A stretch of DNA of 64,000 bases from Nocardia altamirensis NBRC 108246 (GTDB taxonomy: Bacteria; Actinomycetota; Actinomycetes; Mycobacteriales; Mycobacteriaceae), in contig NZ_BDAY01000030.1 of assembly GCF_001612685.1 (NCBI RefSeq), forward strand, positions 61,371-125,370, given 5' to 3'. The notes beneath the pieces were generated by a model. That model saw only the letters and a list, made by a program, of their open reading frames with translations. It did no database searches and was not told the DNA's origin. This document shows, one piece after another, positions 43,124 through 51,764 of this stretch (positions are counted from its first letter, which is position 1; every line of letters begins with the position of its first letter). The position numbers were made by a program, and so were the translations under genes.

Positions 43124-43172
43124 CTCCTCGTCGCGGTGCACTCCGTGTCCCCGCATGCCCGACCACGAGGAG
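43124..43172 (+). promoter_or_regulatory. Hairpin able to sequester the methyltransferase ribosome site
   Basis: CTCCTCGT (43124-43131) is the exact complement of ACGAGGAG (43165-43172), which contains the GAGGAG ribosome site of the gene starting at 43179. Between the arms GCGG and CCGC can also pair. Formation of the stem would block initiation. Confidence 0.5.
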
Positions 43173-43178
43173 TACCTC

Positions 43179-44309
43179 ATGTCCACAATGAGCTGGACCG
43201 AAGCCGACACCGTCCGATCCGCGCCATGGCATTCGGAGAGCGCGACACCGGTGCCGACCCGGATCATGGTGGCCGACGACCGGATGACCGCCGAAAACGC
43301 GTACCGCCTGGCCTGTGAAGGCACCGCGCTGCTGTGGCGCGGCGACTATCACAACGGCCGTCAGCTGCTGCAGGCGATGAGCCGTCGCGTCGACCGGAAA
43401 GCTACGGGGCCCGCCGACACTGCGGCCGAAACCTTCCGGCTGCAGCGCCGGGCCCGCAATCATCGGGCCCGCGTGCTCGGCAAGCTGCTCGTGCAGCTCG
43501 AGGACGACCACGGGCTCGCGTTGCGCCGCGCACCGGACGTGCGCAAGGCGTGCGACGACGTCTACGGACCAGGGCACGAGCCCATGCTCATCGCGCTCAC
43601 CGAACTGCTCGGTGTGCTCGGCGCGGCACAGTGGCGGGAAAAAGGCGTCGCGATACCGGCGCTCGACGCCACCATTCACCCGCACTACGGCGTGTTCTCC
43701 CCGGTTCGGGGCGAGTACATCGATCTCGTCGCCCGCGCTCCGCTGCCGATGCCCGGCGGCGTCGCCTTCGACCTCGGCACCGGCACCGGCGTGCTGGCGG
43801 CCGTGCTTGCCCGCCGCGGCGTCGAGCGCATCGTGGCCACCGACGACAGCCCGCGCGCCCTGGCCTGCGCCCGCGACAACATCGACCGGCTCGACCTCGG
43901 CCGAACCGTCGAGATCGTCGGCCCCGCCCTCTATCCCGAGGGCCGCGCCGACCTTGTCGTCTGTAATCCGCCGTGGCTGCCCGCGCGACCGACCTCCGCG
44001 CTCGAGCACGGCGTCTACGACCTGGACAGTGCCATGCTGCACGGTTTCCTCGGCGGTCTGGCCGCCCACCTGAACCCGGGCGGCGAGGGGTGGTTGATCC
44101 TGTCCGACCTGGCTGAACATCTGGGGCTGCGCACCCGCGACGACCTACTAACCATGATCACCGCCGCACGCCTGCGCATCATCGACAAAACCGACACCAC
44201 CCCGCACCACCCGCGCACCAAGGACACCACCGACCCACTGCACGCCGCCCGCGCCGCCGAAACCACCTCGCTCTGGCGGCTCACCCCGTTGCGGCGAGTC
44301 GGCTCTTGA
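43179..44309 (+). CDS. SAM-dependent methyltransferase with NPPW motif
   Basis: ATG 43179 (MSTMSWTEADTV) is chosen because GAGGAG is 6 bases upstream; ATG 43155 is an alternative. The 376-aa product has a helical N-terminal domain (ENAYRLACEGTALLWRGDYHNG) and a class I methyltransferase domain from about residue 190: GVAFDLGTGTGVLAAVLARRG (motif I), VATDDSPRALACARDN, and the catalytic-type motif VCNPPWLPARP. NPPW-class enzymes methylate amino groups of protein glutamine, adenine or small molecules. It is preceded by a leader ORF and hairpin and followed by a terminator. The target is unknown. Confidence 0.85.
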   Translation: MSTMSWTEADTVRSAPWHSESATPVPTRIMVADDRMTAENAYRLACEGTALLWRGDYHNGRQLLQAMSRRVDRKATGPADTAAETFRLQRRARNHRARVLGKLLVQLEDDHGLALRRAPDVRKACDDVYGPGHEPMLIALTELLGVLGAAQWREKGVAIPALDATIHPHYGVFSPVRGEYIDLVARAPLPMPGGVAFDLGTGTGVLAAVLARRGVERIVATDDSPRALACARDNIDRLDLGRTVEIVGPALYPEGRADLVVCNPPWLPARPTSALEHGVYDLDSAMLHGFLGGLAAHLNPGGEGWLILSDLAEHLGLRTRDDLLTMITAARLRIIDKTDTTPHHPRTKDTTDPLHAARAAETTSLWRLTPLRRVGS

Positions 44310-44317
44310 ACGCCGGA

Positions 44318-44346
44318 AAGCCCGATCCGGCATACGGATCGGGCTT
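44318..44346. terminator. Terminator between convergent genes
   Basis: AAGCCCGATCCG pairs perfectly with CGGATCGGGCTT (12 bp) across GCATA. It lies 8 bases after the methyltransferase stop and 9 bases before the stop of the convergent peptidase gene. Confidence 0.85.
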
Positions 44347-44354
44347 CCCCTGAG

Positions 44355-45788
44355 TCATGCTGCAGGACAGCGTGTTCCAGGGATGGTCAGGTCGATGAGG
44401 TAGTCATCGGCCGCCTTGGTAGTGCATGGCGAGCGGTCGTAGATGCCGTGGCCGTGGCCCTCGTAGGTGAGGAGGGTGGCACGAGGCGTGTTCTTCTCGA
44501 CCCCGCGTGCCCATTCGTGCGGAGTGGCCGGATCATGCAGTGAGCCGAGGATCAGCACGGGCGGGCCATCGGTGATCTGTGGCAGGTGCGGCGGGTTCGG
44601 TGCGGCGATCGGCCAACCGGAGCACAGCGAGCCTGCGCCCCAGGCGAAGTGTGCACGCAGTGTGCCCGCGCCCGCGTTCTGTTCGCGCCACAGGCTCGTC
44701 CACTGGTCTTGGTCGGCGATGTCGAAACGCCAGTCGGAGCAGGCGATGATTTCCGGCATCGGCGCCGGTGTGCCCTGCAGTCGCGGCGTGGCCTGCGGCA
44801 GTTGGCTGCCTGCGGGTTGGTCGGCCAGCCCGCGCAGTTCCGTTGCCAGCCTGGACCATTCGGGCTTGTACAACCGTTGGATGACCGTAGCGCTCAGGTC
44901 GAACGGTCCCAGCGGCTTGCTGGTATCAGCGACACTGCGGAGTTCACCGCGCGCGGCTTTGGCATACGTATCGTCGAAGATCCGTCGGACATCCGCGCCA
45001 TGCAGCACGCACTGTTCGTCACGTGCACACCAGGATACGAACTCGCCGAAGGTATCCGCGGCCGCGCGCGCCTCAGTGGCCATGAATGCGCGGCCATCCA
45101 GACTGTGATCGTCCACGCTGTCGAGCACCACCGCCCGCAGACTCTTCGGGAACAACTCCGCATACGCCTGCGCAGGCATCGTCCCGTAAGACCTGCTGTA
45201 CACACTGATCTGGTCGACTCCCAACGCCGCCCGCACCGCGTCCACATCCCGGGCCACGCTCACCGCATCGAGATGGTCCATCAACGGCCCGGTGTACTGG
45301 CGGCAGCTCGCCGCGAGATCCCGTGCATAAGAACGAACTTCATCGATCCGCCCACCCAAATCCGGCACCAGATTCGGCCGGTACCCCACCAGACCCGCAT
45401 CGCACTGCACCGGATGACTCCGCTTCACCCCACGCGGATCAAGACTGACGATATCGAACCGCTTCCGCAGCTCCGCCGAAAACTTTCCCCCTTTGACGAT
45501 TTCATCCACACCCGAACCGCCAGGCCCGCCTGGCAACGAAACCAAAGTCCCGACCTTGCCCGCCTGATCGTCGGCCCGATCCCGCACCACGGCGACCTCG
45601 ATCTTCGCTCCCGTCGGATCGGCCCAATCCACCGGTACACGGACCGTCCCACAGTCGAACGCCGCATTCTCCACGCACGGCTGCCAACTCACCCCCGGCG
45701 CGGACCGCGCCTCAGACGAACAGGCCCCGAGCACTCCCGAACACAGCCCAACGGCCAGCACCGCAGCCAAACCACGCCGAATAACCAT
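44355..45788 (-). CDS. Secreted tripeptidyl-aminopeptidase-like alpha/beta hydrolase
   Basis: From ATG 45788 the product is 477 aa with a lipoprotein signal (LAAVLAVGLCSGVLGAC, then SSE). It follows the SlpD/SlpE and Hip1/CaeA-type family: TLVSLPGGPGGSGVDEIV (oxyanion region), FDIVSLDPRGVKRSHPVQCD, the nucleophile elbow SRSYGTM, an acid in GSLHDPATP and a His in YEGHGHGIY. Several cysteine pairs suggest external disulfides. Such enzymes remove tripeptides from proteins or modify envelope proteins. The frame is open upstream to 45824 without a better start. Confidence 0.85.
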   Translation of the reverse strand: MVIRRGLAAVLAVGLCSGVLGACSSEARSAPGVSWQPCVENAAFDCGTVRVPVDWADPTGAKIEVAVVRDRADDQAGKVGTLVSLPGGPGGSGVDEIVKGGKFSAELRKRFDIVSLDPRGVKRSHPVQCDAGLVGYRPNLVPDLGGRIDEVRSYARDLAASCRQYTGPLMDHLDAVSVARDVDAVRAALGVDQISVYSRSYGTMPAQAYAELFPKSLRAVVLDSVDDHSLDGRAFMATEARAAADTFGEFVSWCARDEQCVLHGADVRRIFDDTYAKAARGELRSVADTSKPLGPFDLSATVIQRLYKPEWSRLATELRGLADQPAGSQLPQATPRLQGTPAPMPEIIACSDWRFDIADQDQWTSLWREQNAGAGTLRAHFAWGAGSLCSGWPIAAPNPPHLPQITDGPPVLILGSLHDPATPHEWARGVEKNTPRATLLTYEGHGHGIYDRSPCTTKAADDYLIDLTIPGTRCPAA

Positions 45789-45870
45789 GCCCGAATAGTC
45801 GATCCCCACCCCACCCCACCACATCCCCCCGCCGAGCCACCCGCCCTAACACCCCAGTACTGCCGCGAAC

Positions 45871-45909
45871 ACAAAAAAGACCCTGACCAGCAACTACGGT
45901 CAGGGTCTT
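45871..45909 (-). terminator. Terminator of the tRNA-Gly gene
   Basis: On the minus strand AAGACCCTGACC pairs with GGTCAGGGTCTT (12 bp, 9-base loop) and is followed by a run of six T, directly downstream of the tRNA. Confidence 0.85.
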
Positions 45910-45914
45910 CGTCG

Positions 45915-45988
45915 TGGAGCCGATGACGGGAATCGAACCCGCGCTGTCTGCTTGGGAAGCAGAAGTTCTACCATTGAACTACATCGGC
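45915..45988 (-). tRNA. tRNA-Gly(CCC)
   Basis: The minus strand reads GCCGATG for the acceptor stem, a D arm with AGTTCAATGGTAGAA, an anticodon stem TCTGC/GCAGA with loop TTCCCAA, a T arm with GGTTCGATTCC, and CATCGGC-T-CCA at the 3' end with CCA encoded. The anticodon CCC (45954-45956 on the plus strand as GGG) reads GGG glycine codons. All arms pair. A terminator follows at once. Confidence 0.95.
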
Positions 45989-46388
45989 AGCCGTATCAGA
46001 GATACCTCCGAGACTTTAGCAGACCCTGCTCCGACCCGGGAAAACTCCAGGTAGCTCCCTCTGACCTTCATCATTCCGTGCGGGATGTCAGTCGCGAACA
46101 GTGCGGAAGCCCTTCCGGGATCAGTCGGTTCGGGTCGTTCGCGGGAGGCTCGAACGGTCTCGTTCGCCTCGAATTTCCCAGCCGATCGGGGGCATTGCAC
46201 CTCGCCGACGCCGGATCAGGCTCCAACATCTCTTGGTAGCGCCGCCGCAGCCGAGAGGCGTCGCCAGACGGTAGTCGTCGCCTTCAAGTCGCGAGCGCGT
46301 CTTGTAGGCGGGCGTGTCGTCTTCGCCTTGTGTTGTGCCATTTGCATTGCACGGCAAAGAGTTCGGTGGTCAGCTGGTGCACGCTAGT
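45989..46388. other. Intergenic region without recognised genes
   Basis: About 400 bases lie between the tRNA and the Cys-rich membrane protein gene. Short open stretches exist on both strands but none has a ribosome site, a sensible codon use or a recognisable product. The promoter of the tRNA must be here. Nothing else is seen. Confidence 0.5.
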
Positions 46389-47285
46389 TCAGATGTATTC
46401 AGCGCAGAACCACTGTCGCCAACTCGGCGAGCCACCGTGTGTGCTTCCCTTCGGACAGGCCATCTCAGGCTGAGAAATAGCACTGACAATCTTCAGCATC
46501 TCGTGAAATCTCGGTGAATTTGGGCTTGTGCAGTCCACGATGAAAGCAAGTATCTTATCGTCAGCCAGATTGGCGGCAACACAACCGCCTATTTGAGGGA
46601 TGGCTGATAGGCAATACTTCGAGGCGCCGACCGGCAGCCAACCTGTTGTTCCTTGAGAATCGCTCTGATTATCGCACTGCTCGGATGTGTCTCTGATCCG
46701 TACGAGTGTAGTCGTTGCATTTGCAGCAGAACACGGCACTTCTCTGGGGAGGGTCACGTATGAATACCTATTGCCATCCCATGCCATGATGCCGTCCCAG
46801 CATGCTCCGGGGCGCATTGTGCGGAGCACGCTCTCAACTTGGCTTTGTGGAACTGTGTGTGGGATGGCGGTCGGCCGCGGTGTTGTGGGCATAGTGATGT
46901 CCGACGAGCCGCCGAGTCGGTTGAGAAAGAATGCGATCACGGCCACGGCCAGTGCCGTGGCAACGAATATGAAGCCACTGCTCATGCCTGATGAGCCGCT
47001 GTCCAGTGGCCGGGCGTACACCGCTGGTTCTTCTTCTGCCACGTATTTTTCTGCCCTGATTAGTGCGGCAGACGAGTATGGATAATCGGTAAGTTTGTGT
47101 AGGTCGCGGATAACAGTGAGAGGGTTTCCGCCTTCATCGATTAGGAGGCGTGCCATGTGCTTGATGGTCTCCTTGTGGACTTCCTCCGTAAACATAGAAC
47201 CAACTTTGTCCCGCGCAAGGTAGCTGGTCACGGCGGATCGGAAACTATCCTTTGCTGTCTGGTAATTGGGACCGTACTGTGACAC
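46389..47285 (-). CDS. Membrane protein with Cys-rich extracellular domain
   Basis: The start is GTG 47285 with GGGGAAG just upstream. The 298-aa product has a ~100-residue cytoplasmic helical domain, one membrane segment (about 104-126, FIFVATALAVAVIAFFL), a Thr/Pro hinge and an external domain with eight Cys (in GACWDG, VPCSA, EQCDN, KYCLS, GGCVAA, VDCTS, MACPK and WFCAEY), enough for four disulfides. The external part recalls the LppU/SCO3897 type of actinobacterial secreted domain, without certainty. The gene is visibly richer in A and T than its neighbours, which suggests recent acquisition. Function unknown. Confidence 0.7.
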   Translation of the reverse strand: MSQYGPNYQTAKDSFRSAVTSYLARDKVGSMFTEEVHKETIKHMARLLIDEGGNPLTVIRDLHKLTDYPYSSAALIRAEKYVAEEEPAVYARPLDSGSSGMSSGFIFVATALAVAVIAFFLNRLGGSSDITMPTTPRPTAIPHTVPQSQVESVLRTMRPGACWDGIMAWDGNRYSYVTLPREVPCSAANATTTLVRIRDTSEQCDNQSDSQGTTGWLPVGASKYCLSAIPQIGGCVAANLADDKILAFIVDCTSPNSPRFHEMLKIVSAISQPEMACPKGSTHGGSPSWRQWFCAEYI

Positions 47286-47865
47286 ATCTTCCCCAGTTTA
47301 TAATCAGTGGCAATCTATTCGGGCGAACTTCAGCGAACTTCGCTTGCGATCGCTTCTATCGCACTTCTGTGCGTAGTCGGAGGTCGAGCCCTCCTCGGTG
47401 AATATAATGACCCATCGATTGTGAAGTATATGCGCGATTTGGGACGATGTGTGATGTTCGCATGAATATCAAGCCCTCTAGACCGGGCGTCTATTACGCG
47501 TGTGCTTATGGTGTGTGTGGAGACGATGGCGGACGGTATCATTCTGATCCGGCGATATGACATGACGTCATGAAGGAATTTGATCCTCTAGATCGGATGC
47601 AGGGCCTCCGTGAGAACAATTATTCGGCGTTTCGCCGCGTCAATGGAATTACATTCAGTGGTGCCAGCGAGCATGCGTTGCCGATCGCGTTGCCGAGGGG
47701 CTTCGGCTGCGCGCCCCTTGCGGGGGTTTGAGCATGTCGGTTCCCGTCTCGCTCGTGCGGCGCATGGAGCCTGCCATGCTGTTGTCTTGCGCACCGTGGA
47801 TATTCACCTGACTCCGCGCGGAGGGCGCTCGTCCGGCGGGGGTGTGGGTGTGCACCATAGGATCG
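47286..47865. other. AT-richer intergenic region
   Basis: No gene is supported over about 580 bases; small open frames on the minus strand (for example 47330-47563) have atypical composition and no ribosome site. A perfect 12-bp palindrome CATGACGTCATG lies at 47561-47572 and could be a regulator site. The promoter of the Cys-rich membrane protein should be near 47290-47400. Confidence 0.45.
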
Positions 47866-48483
47866 GTGCCCGTGCGGAATTTCTTCGACTCGCCTCATCT
47901 CGACTGGCCGCAGCTGCGTGGGTCGCTGCATGTGTATGTTCTGCCGGATCCTGGGTTCTGTGCGGCGGTGCAGTCTGTGGTGGATGCGGTGGGGGCGTTC
48001 GATGGGTGTGCTGCGGTGATACCGCGCTGGCAGCATGCGACGGTGACGCGAATTCCGTGGTGGCGCAGCGAAGTCGGCGAGGATGCGCTCGAACGGTTCG
48101 GTGCGGCGCTTGCGGCTGTCGCGGCGGACACGACCGCGTTCGGGATCCCGATGCAGGGCCCGTGGCTGCATGAATACGGCGTCGGGGTCGCCGCACCTGA
48201 AGACGCGCAATGGAAACGGCTGTATACCGCGACCCGTGACGCGGCTGTGCGGGTGTTCGGTGCCGAGCGCGCGCTGCCGGCTCCGCCGCCGATGCCGCAT
48301 GTGTCGCTCGGCTACGGCATCGCCGAACGTGACTCCGCCTCGCTGGCGCAGGCACTCTCGACGATCGATACGCCCGCGACGCTGACCGTCGATGCTCTGC
48401 ACTTTCTGTCGGTCGATGTGGACATCGAGGGGGGCAGTTTTACGTGGGATGCTCTTTCTTCGCATACCGTAGGGCCGTCGTAA
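47866..48483 (+). CDS. 2H phosphoesterase-superfamily protein (LigT-like)
   Basis: The start chosen is GTG 47866 with AGGA 3 bases before it; GTG 47872 and 47842 are alternatives. The ~205-aa product carries the paired His motifs of the 2H phosphoesterases, RWQHATVTRI (HxT) and PMPHVSLGYG (HxS), about 85 residues apart, with a core strand LRGSLHVYVLPDP before the first. Such enzymes open 2',3'-cyclic phosphates or 2'-5' linkages in RNA or nucleotides. It is a free-standing gene, and the RNA or nucleotide target is unknown. Confidence 0.8.
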   Translation: MPVRNFFDSPHLDWPQLRGSLHVYVLPDPGFCAAVQSVVDAVGAFDGCAAVIPRWQHATVTRIPWWRSEVGEDALERFGAALAAVAADTTAFGIPMQGPWLHEYGVGVAAPEDAQWKRLYTATRDAAVRVFGAERALPAPPPMPHVSLGYGIAERDSASLAQALSTIDTPATLTVDALHFLSVDVDIEGGSFTWDALSSHTVGPS

Positions 48484-48547
48484 AGACCGACGCCCGCGCA
48501 ACATGATTCGATGGGCGTGCGATGAACGGTTGCGGGGAGAAAAAGCT

Positions 48548-48802
48548 GTGAGGACGATGTCGGCGGAGATGGTGAAGTGCCGGGGCTGTGCCAGTGAGTG
48601 GCCGCTCGGCGCACATTTGGTTTGCCATTGTCCGCAGTGTCATCAGACGTTCGTGGACGAGCAGTCGGCGACGGCGCATCTGATCGTGAACTACGGTGGC
48701 CGAAAACCCTACGTGCGGTGCAAGACTCCCGAAGCCGCGAACCTGGTTGACGCGGGACGGGCGTACCCGTGCTGGCGTCTGCGCGACGCGCCACCCGGCT
48801 GA
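48548..48802 (+). CDS. Small zinc-finger-like protein
   Basis: GTG 48548 has GGGGAGA about 7 bases upstream, giving 84 aa. It contains CRGCASEW, then CHCPQCHQTF and ATAHL, a Cys/His-rich pattern like the FDXHR-type putative zinc-binding proteins of actinobacteria and their phages, followed by YGGRKPYVRCKTPEAANLV. No enzymatic domain is present. It probably binds nucleic acid or a protein partner through zinc. Family membership is by motif only. Confidence 0.6.
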   Translation: MRTMSAEMVKCRGCASEWPLGAHLVCHCPQCHQTFVDEQSATAHLIVNYGGRKPYVRCKTPEAANLVDAGRAYPCWRLRDAPPG

Positions 48803-49084
48803 GATGCGCTGAACCGGTTGCTGACGCCAGCTCAGACAGTTGGTACGACCGTTCGTCAGGTGTTGTGCGTCGCGGTGCGCGGGGATCCGCCAGCGCATGT
48901 TCAGCGATTCGACGCCTTCTGTGCACGCATTTGTTCGGCAGCGGTCGCGACGATCTTGCCTGAGTTCGAGCAGCGCGTTCGGTCGTGCGATATCACACAG
49001 ATCGAGTAGCGGAGACCGGTGAAAGACGGCTGACGCTAACGGGATTCGCGCGCTACTGTCAGATTTCCGAACGAGGAGCGTCTG

Positions 49085-50017
49085 ATGATCACAACCCGCG
49101 TTGCCCCCGTTGATGGAAACGACAGGCTGCGGCGCCCACCGCGGCTGCGCACGATTCGGTTGGGGAGGATGAAGCTGAGCTACGTGCCCGACGGGGCAGT
49201 GGCGCTCAAGCCGAGTGGCTGGTTACCGAATGCCACTGAGCAGGACTGGATTACCTACGCGGACCACCTCGATGAGAACGGGCACCTCGTTGCCGGGATC
49301 GGTGGGCTGCTGGTGCAGCGCGGTCGCCGCGCCCTGTTGATCGATGCGGGCATCGGGCCGGTGGTCGCCCCGGATGACCCGCATAATCCGATGACGGGCG
49401 CGGTGCACGGTGGTGCGTTGCTGCGCAACCTGGCTCGTCTCGGGGTCGCCGATCGGATCGAAGCCGTCGCCATCAGTCACCTGCATCTCGACCATTTCGG
49501 GTGGACGCTGCGCGAAGGACCGGGTGGCACTGCGCCGTTCGGTGCGGCGCGCTATCTGGTGGCCGACACCGAATGGGACTGGTGGCATTCGCTCACCCCG
49601 GAGCTGATCGACTCGTTGCCGGACTGGGCGAAGGGGAGTATCACTACCCCGGACACACTGGCCGTGATCGCGCCGAGGGTGCAGCGGATCCTCAACGGGG
49701 AGGAGATCTTTCCCGGCGTTCGCGCGCAAGCGGTGCCCGGTCACACGGCGGGTCACACGGCATTCGCGATCAAGTCCTTCGGCCGTCGCCTGGTGATGAT
49801 CGGCGACGCCATGCATACTCCCGCACAGATCGCCAACCCGGAGTGGTTCTGCGCCGCGGATTTCGATCCCGAGGAAGGTGTTCGCCGCCGCCGCATCCTG
49901 ATCGATCGCCTGGCCACCTCCGGTGATCTGGCCTTCGGCATCCACTTCGCCGACGTTCCGTTCGGTCGCGTGCACCGCGACGCCGACGGCCGCACCACCT
50001 GGGTGCCGGTCGGCTGA
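49085..50017 (+). CDS. MBL-fold metallo-hydrolase
   Basis: ATG 49085 has GAGGAG 7 bases upstream. The 310-aa product has the metallo-beta-lactamase metal site HLHLDH (His132, His134, Asp136, His137), a third-ligand His in VPGHTAGHT, an Asp in MIGDAMH and a C-terminal His in GIHFADVPFG. The long N-terminal extension and GLLVQRGRRALLIDAG place it in the quorum-quenching lactonase/AttM-like branch, but hydrolysis of other esters is equally possible. Monocistronic; convergent with the PAP2 gene. Confidence 0.88.
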   Translation: MITTRVAPVDGNDRLRRPPRLRTIRLGRMKLSYVPDGAVALKPSGWLPNATEQDWITYADHLDENGHLVAGIGGLLVQRGRRALLIDAGIGPVVAPDDPHNPMTGAVHGGALLRNLARLGVADRIEAVAISHLHLDHFGWTLREGPGGTAPFGAARYLVADTEWDWWHSLTPELIDSLPDWAKGSITTPDTLAVIAPRVQRILNGEEIFPGVRAQAVPGHTAGHTAFAIKSFGRRLVMIGDAMHTPAQIANPEWFCAADFDPEEGVRRRRILIDRLATSGDLAFGIHFADVPFGRVHRDADGRTTWVPVG

Positions 50018-50046
50018 GATGCGCTGAGCGGTCCGGCAATCCGTGG

Positions 50047-50754
50047 TCAGGGCGCGGGATCGCGCGACAACGAGCGGGGCCGCGACTCTGGCACGGCGCC
50101 GACCGGATCCTGGCGTTGGTCCAGATAGCGGTAGGTGCCGTAACAGAGCAGCACCCACAGCGCGCCGATCGCCCACCCGCCGAGCACATCGGTTGGCCAG
50201 TGCACCCCGAGGTAGATGCGGGAAAGCCCCACCGCGACAACGAACATCGCGGCGCCGACGGCGGCGATACGGCGCACGACGGGGCGGCGCAGCCGTGGAA
50301 TCAGCAGCAGCGCAAGAATTCCGACCACGACGATCGACCCGAGACTGTGCCCGGACGGATACGCCGGGTTGGTCTTGACGATGACGTGGTTGATCGCAGG
50401 CGGCCGCGGCCGATCGATCAGGTGCTTGCCGCCGTCGACGAGCAGCCAGGAGCCGAGCCCGGTGATGACGACAAGCGCGGCCGCCTTGCGCTGCCCGAGC
50501 CAGGCGAACACCGCAATGGCCAGCACCGCGAGCACGGTCATCGTGACGGTGCTGCCGATGTGCGTGATGGCGATGGCGATCGGCGTCAGCACCCCGTTGC
50601 GATGCGCGACGACCCAGTCCGAGATGCGGGGGTCGATCACGGTGAGGCCGTCCCGGTCGAGCACGTTGCTGGTGAGCCCGAGGACGAAAACGGCGAGCAC
50701 GCCCGCCAGGACGACGGGCGCTGGGATCCGAACCGATGGGGGATTCGAGGTCAC
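50047..50754 (-). CDS. PAP2-family membrane phosphatase
   Basis: GTG 50754 (TSNPPSVRIPAPVV) gives 235 aa with GGGAAGG upstream. Six hydrophobic segments carry the three PAP2 motifs: KHLIDRPRPP, PSGHS and SRIYLGVHWPTDVLGG, which hold the catalytic histidines and the phosphate-binding Lys/Arg. It should dephosphorylate lipid phosphates such as phosphatidic acid or polyprenyl pyrophosphate at the outer face of the membrane. Its tail is basic. It is followed by no partner gene. Confidence 0.9.
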   Translation of the reverse strand: MTSNPPSVRIPAPVVLAGVLAVFVLGLTSNVLDRDGLTVIDPRISDWVVAHRNGVLTPIAIAITHIGSTVTMTVLAVLAIAVFAWLGQRKAAALVVITGLGSWLLVDGGKHLIDRPRPPAINHVIVKTNPAYPSGHSLGSIVVVGILALLLIPRLRRPVVRRIAAVGAAMFVVAVGLSRIYLGVHWPTDVLGGWAIGALWVLLCYGTYRYLDQRQDPVGAVPESRPRSLSRDPAP

Positions 50755-50810
50755 CCACCCACCTTCCCATCCGATCCTGAGAACAAACCCCCAGGTCTGG
50801 CGGGAGCTGG

Positions 50811-51584
50811 TCAGAACTTGCTGTAGGCGCCGTCGATGAGCAGGGTGTCGCCGGTGTGATACGCGCTGGCCGGGCTGGCCAGATACACCGCGACCGCCTC
50901 GAAATCGGTCGGCCTGCCCCAGCGTCTGGCCGGGATGCGCGGCTTGACTCGTTCCTGGAAGCGGTCCCACGCGAAAACGCCGTCGGTCATGGGGGTTTCG
51001 ATCCAGCCGGGCAGCACCGAATTGGCGCGTATGCCCTCTTTGCCGAGTTCGACGGCGATGGAGTTCATCATGGCGATCAGCCCGGCCTTGCTCGCCGCGT
51101 AGGACTGGCCGCGCGGCACACCCTGCGTGGCCGCCAGGCTCGCGGTGCCGACCAGGCTGCCGCCCTCGCCCTGGGCGACCATGACCTTGGCGGCCTCGCG
51201 CAGGGTGACGAAGGCGGCGTCGAGATTGATCGAGGTGACGCGCCGGAACTCGGCAAGATCGGTGTCGATGAACGGCGTCATGCCCTGTGCCACACCGGCA
51301 TTGACGAAACACGAATCGATGCGGCCGAGCTCGTCGGCGGCCAGCGCGATGGTGTCGATCACCTGCTTTTCCTCGCCGACATCGCAGGCAAGCGCCAGCA
51401 CCCGGCCGCCGTAGGCGCGCAGGATGTCGGCGGCATCGGCATTGCGTTCCTTGTTGCGCCCGACGATGCACACGTCGGCGCCTGCCCGCGCGAGCCCGCG
51501 GGCGAAGCCGAGACCGATGCCGGAATTGCCTCCGGTGATGATGGCCACGTGGCCGGTCAGATCGAACAGCGGAGCGTCGGTCAT
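50811..51584 (-). CDS. Short-chain dehydrogenase/reductase
   Basis: The 257-aa product is a classical SDR: cofactor site TGGNSGIG, NAGVAQG, catalytic Ser in LVGTASLAA, YAASKAG with Tyr and Lys, and NSVLPGWIETPM. The basic residue after the second strand (VGRNKER) favours NADP(H). The length is typical for the family. The substrate cannot be inferred from neighbours; PAP2 lies 57 bases downstream on the same strand. Confidence 0.9.
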   Translation of the reverse strand: MTDAPLFDLTGHVAIITGGNSGIGLGFARGLARAGADVCIVGRNKERNADAADILRAYGGRVLALACDVGEEKQVIDTIALAADELGRIDSCFVNAGVAQGMTPFIDTDLAEFRRVTSINLDAAFVTLREAAKVMVAQGEGGSLVGTASLAATQGVPRGQSYAASKAGLIAMMNSIAVELGKEGIRANSVLPGWIETPMTDGVFAWDRFQERVKPRIPARRWGRPTDFEAVAVYLASPASAYHTGDTLLIDGAYSKF

Positions 51585-51764
51585 GCGTCATCCCTTCGTC
51601 GCGGGCGTCCCTGCCCGAACGAGTGCGAGGATAGTGCTCTAACCGTGTCGCCGCGCCTCGACACTGACCTTGTCGGTACCGCCGAGCGGGTGACGCCGCA
51701 GCGATGACCGCTCGACCGCCGTGCGGCTGAGGAGTACCGGCGAGCAGGCGCTACGCTGCTTGCC

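Noticed and set aside
47330..47563. A 77-codon minus-strand frame upstream of the Cys-rich membrane protein.
   Set aside because: No ribosome site, unusual amino acid composition and location in the expected promoter region argue against a gene.
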